Assembly: GCA_964575675.1 (NCBI GenBank) | Contig: CAZNRY010000037.1 | Coordinates: 1 to 25,311, forward strand | Length of the DNA stretch: 25,311 nucleotides | Direction of reading: 5' to 3' | Source of the DNA: CAZNRY01 sp964575675 | GTDB lineage: Bacteria > Eisenbacteria > RBG-16-71-46 > CAIMUX01 > VGJL01 | Part shown: piece by piece, positions 5,934 through 14,795 of the stretch | Position numbering within the stretch: position 1 is the stretch's first letter | Layout of the letters: every line of letters begins with the position of its first letter | Translations under genes and position numbers: made by a program | Notes under the pieces: model-generated | Seen by the model: the letters and a program-made list of their open reading frames with translations, nothing else | Databases searched by the model: none | What the model was told of the DNA's origin: nothing

Positions 5934-8669
5934 GTGACTCTGTCGGCGATCCGAGTCTCCCTGCTCGTTCTGCTTGCATCCCTGCAGATCTCGAACGCCA
6001 TCGCAGGGGATGCCGCTCCGCGCGCGGCCGCGATCCGCGTCTCCGACTGGCTCGTCGCCGGCCCTCTGTCGATCGGCTCGCGCGAGGCGCTGGTCGACCC
6101 GCTCTGGCCGGCGGATCCAGCGGGGCTTGCGCCGTCGGCCGGCGATTCGCTCCCGAGCCTGATGGCCCCGGGAGGGTGGGTGCATTGGCTTCCCGCGGCG
6201 GGACGGGAGGATGTCGTGACCTTCGCCTACGAAGGGATCGACTGGGACGGCCTCGCAGACCAGTGGGGGATCGCCGGAACGCTCTGTGCGGGCCTCGCGT
6301 TCGGGACGTTCACGACGCTGCAGACGGGTGCGCACTGGATCGAGACGGCAGGAATCGGCTCTCTCTACATCGATGGGCTCAGGTACGCCGGCAATCCGTA
6401 CGGCGGAGGATTCTTCAAGACGCCGATCCGTCTCGAGGGGGGACGGCACCGCGTCCTCCTACGCGTCTCGGGCGGGGGACCTCGCGAGTCGCGCTTCCAG
6501 CTCCGTCCGGCGGATGAACCGCTGCTGCTCCTCGAGCAGGATGTGACGCTCCCCGATCTCGTGGCCGGCGAGCCGCTCGATGGCTGGGGAGCCGCGCCGA
6601 TCGCGAACTTGTCCGATCGCGAGGTGCGTGGCGCGACGCTCACGTTCGGGGACGGCGGGATGATCGAGAGGGTGGCCGTTGCAATTCCGTCCTTGCCGCC
6701 CGAGGGGATCTTGAAGGTGCCCTTCAGGGTGAGGACGCTCCGCCCGGCCGGGACGGAAACCCAGTGGCGCGGGGAGATCCGGGTTTCATGGAATGCCGGA
6801 GGCGTGGGTGATGATGCGTCGCCGGCGCGAGGGGAGAACGCGCGAGCGTTTCCCTGTTCTCTGCGGGTTCGCGAACGCAGCGCCTCCCGCCTCGTCACGT
6901 TTCGTTCGGCCCAGGATCAGTCGGTCCAGAAATACGCGGTGCTTCCGCCGTCGGGAGCGAGCCTGCCCTCGACGGACACCGGGAGAATGGGGCCGCGGCG
7001 GGGCGAGCATGAAAACCGGCGCCCCGATCGCACTGAGCAGCGCTTCGCGCTGATCCTCTCGCTCCACGGCGCGAGCGGCGAACCGCAGGGTCAGGTCGAT
7101 TCGTACTCGCAGAAGGACTGGGCCTACGTCGTCGCGCCGACGAACAGGCGGCCCTACGGGTTTGATTGGCAGGACTGGGGGAGGGTGAACGCGATTGAGA
7201 CGCTCGATGATGCCCTCCGCCGCTACCCGATCGACCCGGATCGCGTCGTTCTGACCGGCCACTCGATGGGAGGGCACGGCACGTGGCATGTCGGGCTGGC
7301 CCACCCCGATCGTTTCGCGGCGCTCGCGCCCAGCGCGGGCTGGGCGAGCTTCGGCAGCTACGTCCCCTTCACACTGCGGCGCGACGTCGCAACGGCCCCG
7401 CCGCCGCTCCGCGCGATCTGGGAGCGCGCGATGGCGCCCGACAATCCCCTCTCGTTCCTCCGCAACGCCCGGGGGATGCCGGTTTTCGTCCTTCACGGGG
7501 AGAGGGACGACAACGTCCCTGTCTTTCAGGGCCGCCTGCTGGCCCAGAGGGCGCGGGAGGAAGGGGTGCGCGTCACCTACCGCGAGGTGCCGGGAATGAA
7601 CCATTGGTGGGATCTGCCCGAAACGCCCGGCGTCGATTGTGTGGACGATCCCGGGATGATGGCGTTTCTGAAGAGCGCGAGACGCGCCGCGCGCCCCGAT
7701 TCGGTCTATCTCTGCAGCGGCGATCTGGGGACGTGTGATCGGTCCGATTGGATCGTGGTGGACGAAGCGCTCCACGCGTTCGAGCGGGTCGAGGTGGAGG
7801 CGAGAATCGTCAGGCGCCCGGAGAGCGGCTTCGTGATCCGGACATCGGGGGTCCGCGCGCTCACGTGCGATCCGGCCGGGAGATTCGGTTCCGGGACGGT
7901 CCGCGTCGCGATCGATTCCGACCTGTTGCGCGCGCCTGCCGGCGAGCCGGTCCGCCTGCGGCTCTTCGGACGCCGCTGGCGCGTCGTGGAGGGGCAGGCT
8001 TCCCCGCGCTCGGGCGGGGCAGCCGCGTCCCCATCGAGCGCGCCGGCAGTGTGGGGGCGCCGGATGCCGGGCCGTTTTCGCGGTTCGCTCAAGAACGCTT
8101 TCTTCGAGCCGTTCGTGCTGGTCTACGGAACGCGCGGAACTCCCGAAATGACCGAGGCGATGCGCCGGATGGCCGTCCTCGACGCGCAGAACTGGTACCT
8201 GCGGGCCGACGGTTACGCCCCCGTCTTGCCGGACACCGCGATCACTGCCGAGATCGCCTCGACGCACAACCTGATCCTCTACGCTACGCCCGGGACGAAC
8301 GCGGTTCTCGAGGCGATCGCCTCACGCCTGCCGATCCGGATCGATGCCGGGGGCGTCGAGATCGGACGGAGGAGGTACGGCGGACGCGCTTTGGCGGCCC
8401 GGTTCGTCTCCGCCAACCCGAGATTCCCCGATCGCGGGATCGAGGTCATCGCCGGGACCGATCTGGGCGGGTTCGAGCTCGCCGTCGCGGCAAACCCGTG
8501 CTATTCGGGGTCGGGGTATCCGGACTTTGTGGTTTTCGATGCGTCGGTGCGGTGGAAGGGGTGGGGCGGAATGTGCGCCGCGGGTTTCTTCGACGCGAGC
8601 GGGCGGGTTGCGGGAGAGAGAGGGGACGCCTACTTCCGCGCGAGCTCAGCGGCTCGGCGCGGCGAATAG
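5934..8669 (+). CDS. Large exported alpha/beta hydrolase (prolyl-oligopeptidase/esterase-type)
   Basis: A 911-aa protein started at GTG 5934, with GGAGG (5923-5927) 6 nt upstream. Residues 1-26 are a signal peptide. Residues about 30-320 are a beta-rich domain opening with WLVAGPL, as often found before secreted hydrolase modules. The alpha/beta-hydrolase core spans roughly 360-590: LSLHGASG for the oxyanion region, nucleophile S444 in GHSMGGHGTWH, the acid D525 in HGERDDNVPV and H557 in GMNHWW. This GHSMGGxGT pattern is that of secreted esterases and prolyl-oligopeptidase-like enzymes. The C-terminal 320 residues form a further domain, including NLILYATPGTNAVLEAI and a Gly-rich end, that I cannot name. 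It is probably periplasmic or extracellular and acts on a peptide or ester. It may share transcripts with the SDR. Its last 24 nt overlap the convergent Omp85 gene. Confidence 0.85.
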   Translation: MTLSAIRVSLLVLLASLQISNAIAGDAAPRAAAIRVSDWLVAGPLSIGSREALVDPLWPADPAGLAPSAGDSLPSLMAPGGWVHWLPAAGREDVVTFAYEGIDWDGLADQWGIAGTLCAGLAFGTFTTLQTGAHWIETAGIGSLYIDGLRYAGNPYGGGFFKTPIRLEGGRHRVLLRVSGGGPRESRFQLRPADEPLLLLEQDVTLPDLVAGEPLDGWGAAPIANLSDREVRGATLTFGDGGMIERVAVAIPSLPPEGILKVPFRVRTLRPAGTETQWRGEIRVSWNAGGVGDDASPARGENARAFPCSLRVRERSASRLVTFRSAQDQSVQKYAVLPPSGASLPSTDTGRMGPRRGEHENRRPDRTEQRFALILSLHGASGEPQGQVDSYSQKDWAYVVAPTNRRPYGFDWQDWGRVNAIETLDDALRRYPIDPDRVVLTGHSMGGHGTWHVGLAHPDRFAALAPSAGWASFGSYVPFTLRRDVATAPPPLRAIWERAMAPDNPLSFLRNARGMPVFVLHGERDDNVPVFQGRLLAQRAREEGVRVTYREVPGMNHWWDLPETPGVDCVDDPGMMAFLKSARRAARPDSVYLCSGDLGTCDRSDWIVVDEALHAFERVEVEARIVRRPESGFVIRTSGVRALTCDPAGRFGSGTVRVAIDSDLLRAPAGEPVRLRLFGRRWRVVEGQASPRSGGAAASPSSAPAVWGRRMPGRFRGSLKNAFFEPFVLVYGTRGTPEMTEAMRRMAVLDAQNWYLRADGYAPVLPDTAITAEIASTHNLILYATPGTNAVLEAIASRLPIRIDAGGVEIGRRRYGGRALAARFVSANPRFPDRGIEVIAGTDLGGFELAVAANPCYSGSGYPDFVVFDASVRWKGWGGMCAAGFFDASGRVAGERGDAYFRASSAARRGE

Positions 8670-10346
8670 CTGGGTGGGCTGCGGGAGGACTACCCGCGGA
8701 GCCAGACGGAGTTGGGTGCTCGTGGAGATCGAGAAAGTGGGGCTCGATCGACGATCGGTCCTCCATGCAACCTCGATCCGGACCGGCCTTTGCGACGACT
8801 TCCGTAAGCCCAGGAGCATTCCCCCTCCGCATCCCGTGCGCAGCGGGTTTCCGGCCAGGCGGCCGTTGCTGGCGGGAAGACAGGAGTCGATGAAGAGGTT
8901 TCCCCCAAGACCGACCCATAAGACCTCGATCCCGCTCCAGAAGCGCTGCTCGAGGGTGGCGAGCAGATAGTCGCGCGCCTCGATCTCCCTCGTCGGGAAA
9001 CCGCGCAATCCCGCGTCGGTGCCGAAGTAATAGACCGTCGTCGCCGGGCGATCAGCGCCCAAGAGCAGCGTAGCCTGCGCGAAAGTGAGCGTCCGCGGGG
9101 TGGGGCGCCATCCCGCCGAGCCGACTGCACGCAGATGGCGCTCGCCGGCCGTGCGGTCCGACCGGAAGAACACCGCGCCCGCGACTTCTCCCGCGATCCC
9201 GCAATGCGGGACGGGGAAGAGGGACCCGGACAAGAGGCCGCGCACGGCGAACGCGTGGGATGTGTCGCTCTTCCACCTCAAGTTCGGACCGGCCGAGATG
9301 TGGACCGCCCAGCCGAGCGGGATGTCCTCGGTCGTTCCGTAGCGTTCGACATTACGGATTGCGACGAAACGGCGGCGCATGAGGCCGCCGAAGAGAAGGG
9401 GGCCGCCGTGTCGCCGGGGTTCGAAGGCAGGAGGCGCGATCGACGACCCGCCGCTGGTCTCGGGATCGCCGGTCGGCGACAGGGTCCGCACGACCCATCC
9501 GGCGCCGAACCCGTACTCGACCCGCCGAACTGAATAGCGGCCGAGGTACCCTTCGAGGTCCTCGCGGCGAAACCTCGACAGTCCGTACTCCTCTCCCGAC
9601 CGGAAGAAACGCTGCACGCCGTCCGCATCCAACGCCCCGACGCCCCATCCCCATCGATCGAAGATGGTCTGATGATGCCGACCAAGTCCGGCGGACCGCA
9701 TGATCCCGTCTCCCTGCTCGCTATAGAGGACCGAGGCGGCCGCGCGCGTACGCGCGAGCCTGGGAAGGACGGCGGCCAAATGGAGAGCGTCCTGGTCCGT
9801 CGAGACGGTTTGACTCCAGTAGAGGGAGTTCCCCGTACCCAGGAAGTTCGTGTCGCGGAGGCCGAAGTTGAGGGACGAGATATCGGCTTGCTTCTCGTAG
9901 TTCAGGACGATCCCGAGCGTCCAGAGGTCCTGCGTCCGGACCCGGACGACGTTACGGTCCTGCTCGATCCGGTGTGAGATCTCGACCGACTCGAAGAAGT
10001 TGCGTTCCCGCAGGAGCCTCTCGGACTCCCGCAAACGGAGCGTGTCGAGCAGGCTGCCCTCGCGGAAGAGGATCTCGTGGCGGACCACTCGTTCGCACGT
10101 TCTGTGGTGGAGACGGTTTGCCAGTCGGAGGGGCCATGCGAGGGGGACGCCCGTCGTCTCGGGAAACACCGTCTGTCGCACGACCTCGATCCGATCGATC
10201 CGCAGCGACCGGTCCGGCGGGCTGGGGCTTCCCCGCGTGGCCGACAAACAGCAGGCCGCGACGACCGCGAGGAGAATGCGGGGGGCGAGATCGCCCCGGC
10301 AAAGGGACCTGCCCGAATCGCGTTGTGATGGCTCGCGGAAACTCAC
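8646..10346 (-). CDS. Omp85/BamA-TamA family outer-membrane protein with one POTRA
   Basis: A 566-aa protein started at GTG 10346, the only start before the signal peptide (core about 23-37, RILLAVVAACCLSATRG). Residues about 45-140 look like a single POTRA-type unit: IDRIEVVRQ...F, the RESERLLRERNFFESVEI helix-strand, then VVRVRTQDLWTL. The remaining 400 residues are a transmembrane barrel with amphipathic strands; NFLGTGNSLYW and the late GLRGFPTREIEARDYLLATLEQRF match the Omp85 barrel, including its conserved inward loop (RGF). It probably transports or inserts proteins at the outer membrane, but with one POTRA it is not the main BamA. After the last strand (FSISTSTQLRL) there is an 18-residue tail, part of which overlaps the convergent hydrolase gene. 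A TGC-TATGCT box lies 8 nt before the start, so it may be leaderless. Confidence 0.8.
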   Translation of the reverse strand: MSFREPSQRDSGRSLCRGDLAPRILLAVVAACCLSATRGSPSPPDRSLRIDRIEVVRQTVFPETTGVPLAWPLRLANRLHHRTCERVVRHEILFREGSLLDTLRLRESERLLRERNFFESVEISHRIEQDRNVVRVRTQDLWTLGIVLNYEKQADISSLNFGLRDTNFLGTGNSLYWSQTVSTDQDALHLAAVLPRLARTRAAASVLYSEQGDGIMRSAGLGRHHQTIFDRWGWGVGALDADGVQRFFRSGEEYGLSRFRREDLEGYLGRYSVRRVEYGFGAGWVVRTLSPTGDPETSGGSSIAPPAFEPRRHGGPLLFGGLMRRRFVAIRNVERYGTTEDIPLGWAVHISAGPNLRWKSDTSHAFAVRGLLSGSLFPVPHCGIAGEVAGAVFFRSDRTAGERHLRAVGSAGWRPTPRTLTFAQATLLLGADRPATTVYYFGTDAGLRGFPTREIEARDYLLATLEQRFWSGIEVLWVGLGGNLFIDSCLPASNGRLAGNPLRTGCGGGMLLGLRKSSQRPVRIEVAWRTDRRSSPTFSISTSTQLRLAPRVVLPQPTQLFAAPSR

Positions 10347-10354
10347 TGGGCCCT

Positions 10355-10363
10355 AGCATAGCA
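10355..10363 (-). promoter_or_regulatory. Extended -10 element for the Omp85 gene
   Basis: On the minus strand TGC-TATGCT (10363-10355) is an extended -10 box with no good -35 box 17 nt upstream. Eight nucleotides separate it from the GTG start, implying a leader of about 2 nt. An AGGG in between could alternatively serve as a weak ribosome site on a transcript starting further upstream. Confidence 0.4.
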
Positions 10364-10458
10364 CCCCGGCGGGTCCGCGACCCGGTTCCAGAGCGTGCCG
10401 AAACCGGGGTTCTTCGCGCGGCGCGCCCTTACTCGTGATAGGGAATCCAGGCGTTTCA

Positions 10459-10467
10459 TGGTATCCT
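10459..10467 (+). promoter_or_regulatory. Extended -10 element for the metalloprotease gene
   Basis: TGG-TATCCT (10459-10467) lies about 80 nt before the ATG at 10546. No clear -35 is visible. It sits back to back with the Omp85 promoter in a 199-nt divergent region. Confidence 0.35.
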
Positions 10468-10545
10468 CAATTGTCGAAATCGTCTGTCCGCCGATGTCCG
10501 TTATTGGTCGATCTCCGAAGGCCGCTCGAAGGGGGAAGGATTCTC

Positions 10546-12207
10546 ATGAGACGACTTGCCGCTGCGCTGTTCCTGCTTGCGATCTCGTGCGGTCTCGCGA
10601 ACGCAACGATCCGCTGTCTGACCCGGGAGATGGACTCCTATCGCGATCAGATCCGGTCTCTACCAGCCTCTGAAATGCTGCGGACTCACGCGCCAGCCGA
10701 CCCCATGGCGCCGCCCCCCGATCCAAACGTCGGGGATTCGTGGCTCTGGTACACCTGGAGGCTGGCCGGCCCTCCGGTGGCCGTGCAGAAGCTCTGCACC
10801 GTCCGGGGCGAGGGGACCCATGTCTACGTCGTGGTCGAGGACTCACAATGGCTGTCCAGGGTCTTTCAGGACGACGTCGACGCGATCGTCAACGCATGGG
10901 ACAACGCAAGCATCGGACCTTATCCCGCGCAGGGGATCTATGAGATCGACACGACCCATTTCGGCACGGCGCCGGATCAGTTGGACAACGATCCGAAGAT
11001 CTACGTCCTGCTCTACGACTTCGACATCTCGGCCGATGGTTTCTTCTGGGTATTCGACCAGTACCCGGATGGTACGCAGCCCTACGCATCGAATGAGTGC
11101 GAGGTCCTCTACATCAACTCGAGCGACAACGACCCGGGCGGTTCCTACCTGATCAGTGTGATGGCGCACGAGTTCGAGCACATGATCCACTGGCTCGCCG
11201 ATGCCGACGAGGATGCATGGGTCGACGAGGGGATGGCTGAGCTTGGGATGTGGCTCTACGGCGATCCCGACCCGGTCATTCAGTTTCCAACGGCTCCGGA
11301 CAACGATCTCACCAGTTGGACGGGCGCCTTCGCCGATTACGTGAAGACGTATCTGTGGAGCCTCTACTTTTATGAGCAGTTCGGAGGGCAGCCGGCCGTC
11401 TGGGATCTCCTCCACGAACCGGCGAACGGCGTTCAGGGGTACGAGAATGTCCTCGACGGGATCGGCTCCCCGCTGAACTTCATCGACGTCTTCGCGAACT
11501 GGACCTGCGCGAACTACCTCGACAATCCTGTTCTGGACGAGGGGCAGTACGGATATGTTGGGGAGACCTTGCCGGTCTTCACAGCCGCCCTCAAGAGCGC
11601 CTATCCGGTCCCCATCACGAGCGCAGGGGTTCAGCGGTACGCCGCGGACTATGTGAAGTTCATCAGCGGTTCGCCCATGCGCTTGCGTTTCGATGGTGCG
11701 GACGCCGGCACGTGGAAGCCCAGGATCCTGTTCCTGAACGCGGGGGCGGCGCAGCGGGTGGCCAATGTGCCCCTCGACGCGGCCGACGCCGGTTATTTCG
11801 ACCTCGTCGATTTCGGCGAGACGCACGACACGACCGTCCTCGTGATCGCAAAGACCGCACCGATTGGCGCAACGACCTACCAGTATTGGACGGAATCCGT
11901 CCCGGCCGCGGCCGGCGATTTCTCCAGGCTCGCCCTGCATCTCGGCGCCGGATCGCCTAACCCGATGCGCGGCGCCGGCACGATCGCGCTCGAGCTGCCC
12001 CGCGCACAGGGGATCGATCTCTCGGTTTTCGATTCGTCGGGTCGGATCGTGCGCACCCTGGCGAACGGACTTGCCCCCGCGGGGCGCCGCGACATCTCTT
12101 GGGATGCGCGCGACGGTTCGGGGCGGACCGTCCCTCCGGGCGTCTACTTCGTCCGCTTGCGGGCGGAGGACGGCGCGGCGATGACGCGCTGGGTTCGTAT
12201 TGACTAG
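10546..12207 (+). CDS. Secreted zinc metalloprotease with FlgD/type IX-like C-terminal domain
   Basis: A 553-aa protein started at ATG 10546, preceded by the purine-rich GGGGGAAGGA and leading into a signal peptide (MRRLAAALFLLAISCGLANA). The catalytic centre is HEFEH: H208 and H212 are zinc ligands and E209 the general base. It is followed by AWVDEGMAELG with E228 or E232 as the likely third ligand, an arrangement seen in secreted gluzincins such as hyicolysin-like M30 peptidases. Residues about 80-200 contain YEIDTTHFG and DNDPKIYVLLYDFD, typical of the prodomain/catalytic core of these proteins. Residues about 465-553 form a FlgD-type Ig-like domain: SPNPMRGAGTIALELP, VFDSSGRIVRTL, WDARDGSG and PPGVYFVRL. 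In FCB bacteria such tails can be recognised by the type IX secretion system. No type IX genes lie here, so cell-surface delivery is inference. Confidence 0.87.
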   Translation: MRRLAAALFLLAISCGLANATIRCLTREMDSYRDQIRSLPASEMLRTHAPADPMAPPPDPNVGDSWLWYTWRLAGPPVAVQKLCTVRGEGTHVYVVVEDSQWLSRVFQDDVDAIVNAWDNASIGPYPAQGIYEIDTTHFGTAPDQLDNDPKIYVLLYDFDISADGFFWVFDQYPDGTQPYASNECEVLYINSSDNDPGGSYLISVMAHEFEHMIHWLADADEDAWVDEGMAELGMWLYGDPDPVIQFPTAPDNDLTSWTGAFADYVKTYLWSLYFYEQFGGQPAVWDLLHEPANGVQGYENVLDGIGSPLNFIDVFANWTCANYLDNPVLDEGQYGYVGETLPVFTAALKSAYPVPITSAGVQRYAADYVKFISGSPMRLRFDGADAGTWKPRILFLNAGAAQRVANVPLDAADAGYFDLVDFGETHDTTVLVIAKTAPIGATTYQYWTESVPAAAGDFSRLALHLGAGSPNPMRGAGTIALELPRAQGIDLSVFDSSGRIVRTLANGLAPAGRRDISWDARDGSGRTVPPGVYFVRLRAEDGAAMTRWVRID

Positions 12208-12240
12208 CCTCGCGCGGCGGGCCGCCGGGGCCGCGTTGAC

Positions 12241-13596
12241 CTACAGCCCGCGTCCGAAGGAGAGGAGCGCCCGATTGACGGCGAGCGGGATCTCGGGATT
12301 CGTGATCTCGCCGCCGTCCAAGCGGAAGGGCAGGTAGGCGAGAAGGCTTTCGGAAGCCGTGATCGTGACCCTGCGGAGATGGGGGATCAACGCATCCCTG
12401 CGCGCGCCGATTTCGGCGAGAAGAACCTTGAGACTCTCGATCGCCTCGACCGAGGAGAGCGCCGCGGGGTGGAGGATGGAAGCGGTCTCTCCGGCCGCGT
12501 AGGGAGGGGCCGAGGATCCGAGCGGACCGCGTAGGTCCCGCATCGGATGACAGGGGCTCGCCTCGGGCTGATGGACCGTCGCGGCCCGGGCCAAGCGGAC
12601 GAAGGCCTCAGGTTGGATCTTGAAGGCGGGGACCCAGATGTGGAGCGGCCGATCCTCCCAATCGCGGCGGACCAGTTTTGGCAGATTGGCGAAGCGGACC
12701 AGGTCGGCATAGCTGGCAAGAGCGATTCCCGGGACGATCGCGGTGATCCTCCAGAACGGGAGGTAGGTCTCCGCGCGAAAGCGTGAGCCGACGACCGCGA
12801 AGGGGGCGCGACGCAAGGTCCTTCCGTTCACTGCCCACGAACAGGAGCAGTTGAGACAGAAGAGCGCGATGGAGTCCTTCTCTCCGGCGAGTTCCCAACC
12901 ACACTCGGGGCACGAATTCGCGAGAAAGCGGATCCCGAGTCGTTCCTTCGGCTCGATGGGCGCCTCCCGGAGCGCTTCCTCAGTCTGAATCGATCCGATC
13001 TTCTTCCCCAACACGCCTTCGAAGACGCCCCGGTCGAGTGTGGCGGGGAGGTAGATCAGCGAGACGGTCTCACCGACAAAGGCGCCGGGGCCTGGTCCCG
13101 GATCGACGAACTCGCGCGCTCCTTCCGGCATCCCTGCGCCGGTTTCGACATCGGGGAGCACACGGTCGACGGGAACGACCGGTGCGCAGAACCGCCCCGG
13201 CGAGTCCGCCGTGGCGGCCCGCAACTTCATCGCCTGCGGACGAATGCCGAGGGATATGGGCAACTCGGGCAGATCGATGGCGAGGGCCGTGCGGTCGAAG
13301 AGGCGGTGGATCGCTTGACCGCCATGCGATCGCGGGTAGCCGAACAGCGTCCCCCGGACCCGCCAGTACGGAATGTAGAGCGTGCCTTGATCGATCTCCC
13401 CGCGGGCCGGCAGTAGGTACCTCGGGGGGATCTCGTTCGCGAGGATCAGCCGGACACGGCAATAGGGACAAACGAGAAGGCGATCGGCCTCATCGAGTTC
13501 GACAGGCGCCCCGCATTGGGGGCACGAATGTGTGACCCTCCAGCGAGGGTCCTCAATCGAGCTTCTCGCCGCACCGGTTGCAGTAGGTCGCGTCAA
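12241..13596 (-). CDS. Zinc-ribbon protein encoded with the SPFH gene; start uncertain
   Basis: A protein of about 451 aa of unknown function. It has two zinc ribbons: near the N-terminus CPQCGAP with CPYC about 20 residues later, and in the middle CPECGWE with CLNC. Between and after them are mixed alpha/beta segments including YIPYWRVRG and YLPFWRIT, repeated Trp-containing strands that suggest an internal duplication of a ribbon-plus-barrel unit. The start is a problem: no ATG, GTG or TTG lies between the SPFH stop (13555-13553) and the first ribbon. The coordinate used is TTG 13596, which has GGAG 7 nt upstream and overlaps the SPFH gene by 44 nt. Alternatives are an AUU start at 13557, overlapping the UGA, or a +1 frameshift at the SPFH stop. 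Tight linkage and shared ribbon content suggest that the two products work together. It faces the protease gene, 33 nt away. Confidence 0.7.
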   Translation of the reverse strand: MTRPTATGAARSSIEDPRWRVTHSCPQCGAPVELDEADRLLVCPYCRVRLILANEIPPRYLLPARGEIDQGTLYIPYWRVRGTLFGYPRSHGGQAIHRLFDRTALAIDLPELPISLGIRPQAMKLRAATADSPGRFCAPVVPVDRVLPDVETGAGMPEGAREFVDPGPGPGAFVGETVSLIYLPATLDRGVFEGVLGKKIGSIQTEEALREAPIEPKERLGIRFLANSCPECGWELAGEKDSIALFCLNCSCSWAVNGRTLRRAPFAVVGSRFRAETYLPFWRITAIVPGIALASYADLVRFANLPKLVRRDWEDRPLHIWVPAFKIQPEAFVRLARAATVHQPEASPCHPMRDLRGPLGSSAPPYAAGETASILHPAALSSVEAIESLKVLLAEIGARRDALIPHLRRVTITASESLLAYLPFRLDGGEITNPEIPLAVNRALLSFGRGL

Positions 13597-14671
13597 CGAG
13601 GTTCTCCGCGCCGCAGTGCGGGCATCCCTTCGGTTGTACTTTCTCGGTGGCGGACCGGCCGCACTCGGGACAGAACTTCGCCTCGGGCGGCATGTCGGCC
13701 TTGCACGATTCGCAGCGGCCAAAGACGAGCTGCTGCTTGCCGCAGTGCGGGCAGAACCGCGACCCCGACGGGATCGGATGCGCGCAGGCCGTGCAGGCCG
13801 GTTCTGCCGCTCCCGGGCCGGGGCGTCCGGCCACCAGCGGGGCGAAGACGGCCGGCATCATCATCCCCATCCCCATTCCCATGCCGCCGCCTGCTTCGCC
13901 TTGCGATGAGGCCGCCTTTTCGAGGGCCATTGCGGCCTTCATCTTCAGGAGCTTGTTCATGTCGTCGAAGACGCCGAGGCGGCTCTTGTCGTCGATCGCC
14001 TGCTGCACCTCCTCGGGCGGGGTGATCGAATCAATGTAGAGTTGCGAAAGGGCGAGACCGAAGTTGGCGAGATCATCGCGTAGCCGGTCGATGAGACCCT
14101 TGGCGAGGGCGTCGTAACGTCCTGGCAGATTCAGCAGGCTGTCGAGGTTCTCGCCGAGATGGTCGTTCAGGCGCGAGACGATGACGCGGCTCAGGTACTC
14201 CTCGATGTCGGCGGTTGCGTACATTCCCTGCGTGCCGACCAGGCTGTTGATGAAGAGGACCGGCTGCGCGACGCGGATGTTCGCGACGCCGAAGGCGCGA
14301 AGGCGCACCAACCCCAGAGCGGAGTCCTTGAAGGCGACGGGATCCCGCGTCCCCCACTTCAGATTGGGGAAGACCTTCATGTTCACGAAAACGACCTCGG
14401 CTCGAAGAGGGCTCGTGAACCCCCATGGGAGGCTCAGGACCTTCGTCAGGATCGGGAGGTTTGCCGTCTTCAGCGTGTGTCGACCTGGGCCGAAGGCATC
14501 GTAGGCCCGCCCCTGGTAGAAGAGGACGGCGATCTGGCTCTCTCGGACGGTGAGCTGCGCGCCGAACTTGATCTCCGCGGAGCCACTCTCCGGGATACGG
14601 TGGACGATCTCTTGACCGGTGGAATCGAACCACTCGATCACCTCCAAGAAAACGGCGCGATCGGTCAGCAT
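13553..14671 (-). CDS. SPFH-domain protein with three C-terminal zinc ribbons
   Basis: A 372-aa protein. ATG 14671 is preferred over ATG 14677 because the GAGG of GAGGGG is 8 nt from it. Residues about 1-250 form an SPFH (band-7) domain of the type named virion core protein-like/YdjI: EVIEWFDSTGQEIVHRIP, VRESQIAVLFYQGRAYDAFGPGRHTL and TANLPILTK. There is no membrane segment, unlike stomatins. A helical region with a Met/Gly-rich linker (GGGMGMGMGMMM) leads into three paired-cysteine ribbons: CTAC with CPHC, CESC with CPEC, and CPHC with CNRC. Such proteins assemble into oligomers and are thought to recruit partners or membranes; the cargo is unknown. It is the first gene of a two-gene unit. 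A 16-bp palindrome lies 20 nt upstream of the start. Confidence 0.85.
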   Translation of the reverse strand: MLTDRAVFLEVIEWFDSTGQEIVHRIPESGSAEIKFGAQLTVRESQIAVLFYQGRAYDAFGPGRHTLKTANLPILTKVLSLPWGFTSPLRAEVVFVNMKVFPNLKWGTRDPVAFKDSALGLVRLRAFGVANIRVAQPVLFINSLVGTQGMYATADIEEYLSRVIVSRLNDHLGENLDSLLNLPGRYDALAKGLIDRLRDDLANFGLALSQLYIDSITPPEEVQQAIDDKSRLGVFDDMNKLLKMKAAMALEKAASSQGEAGGGMGMGMGMMMPAVFAPLVAGRPGPGAAEPACTACAHPIPSGSRFCPHCGKQQLVFGRCESCKADMPPEAKFCPECGRSATEKVQPKGCPHCGAENLVDATYCNRCGEKLD

Positions 14672-14690
14672 CGGCATCCCCTCGGTTCTG

Positions 14691-14706
14691 GATCCCGCGC
14701 GGGATC
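14691..14706. repeat. Perfect 16-bp palindrome before the SPFH gene
   Basis: GATCCCGCGCGGGATC reads identically on both strands. It sits 20 nt upstream of the SPFH start codon, next to its ribosome site. It could be an operator for a dimeric repressor or fold as a leader hairpin. Confidence 0.5.
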
Positions 14707-14795
14707 GGGTATGGAAACGTCGTCTTGCCGCGATCTCGCGGCGGGCCCCAGAATCGATCCTCGGGCGCGCGGGCGTCGCGGCGATGGTCGTGGCC

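Noticed and set aside
6786..8267. A 493-codon open frame on the minus strand
   Set aside because: It is antisense to the alpha/beta hydrolase, whose catalytic motifs confirm the plus strand. The antisense product is Arg/Pro/His-rich with no pattern.
10843..11940. A 365-codon open frame on the minus strand
   Set aside because: It is antisense to the metalloprotease gene, which has a signal peptide, HExxH and C-terminal domain on the plus strand. The antisense frame has no start context.
12208..12240. GC-rich inverted repeats between the protease and zinc-ribbon genes as a terminator
   Set aside because: Stems overlap each other and no T-run follows on either strand, so I could not define a hairpin with confidence.
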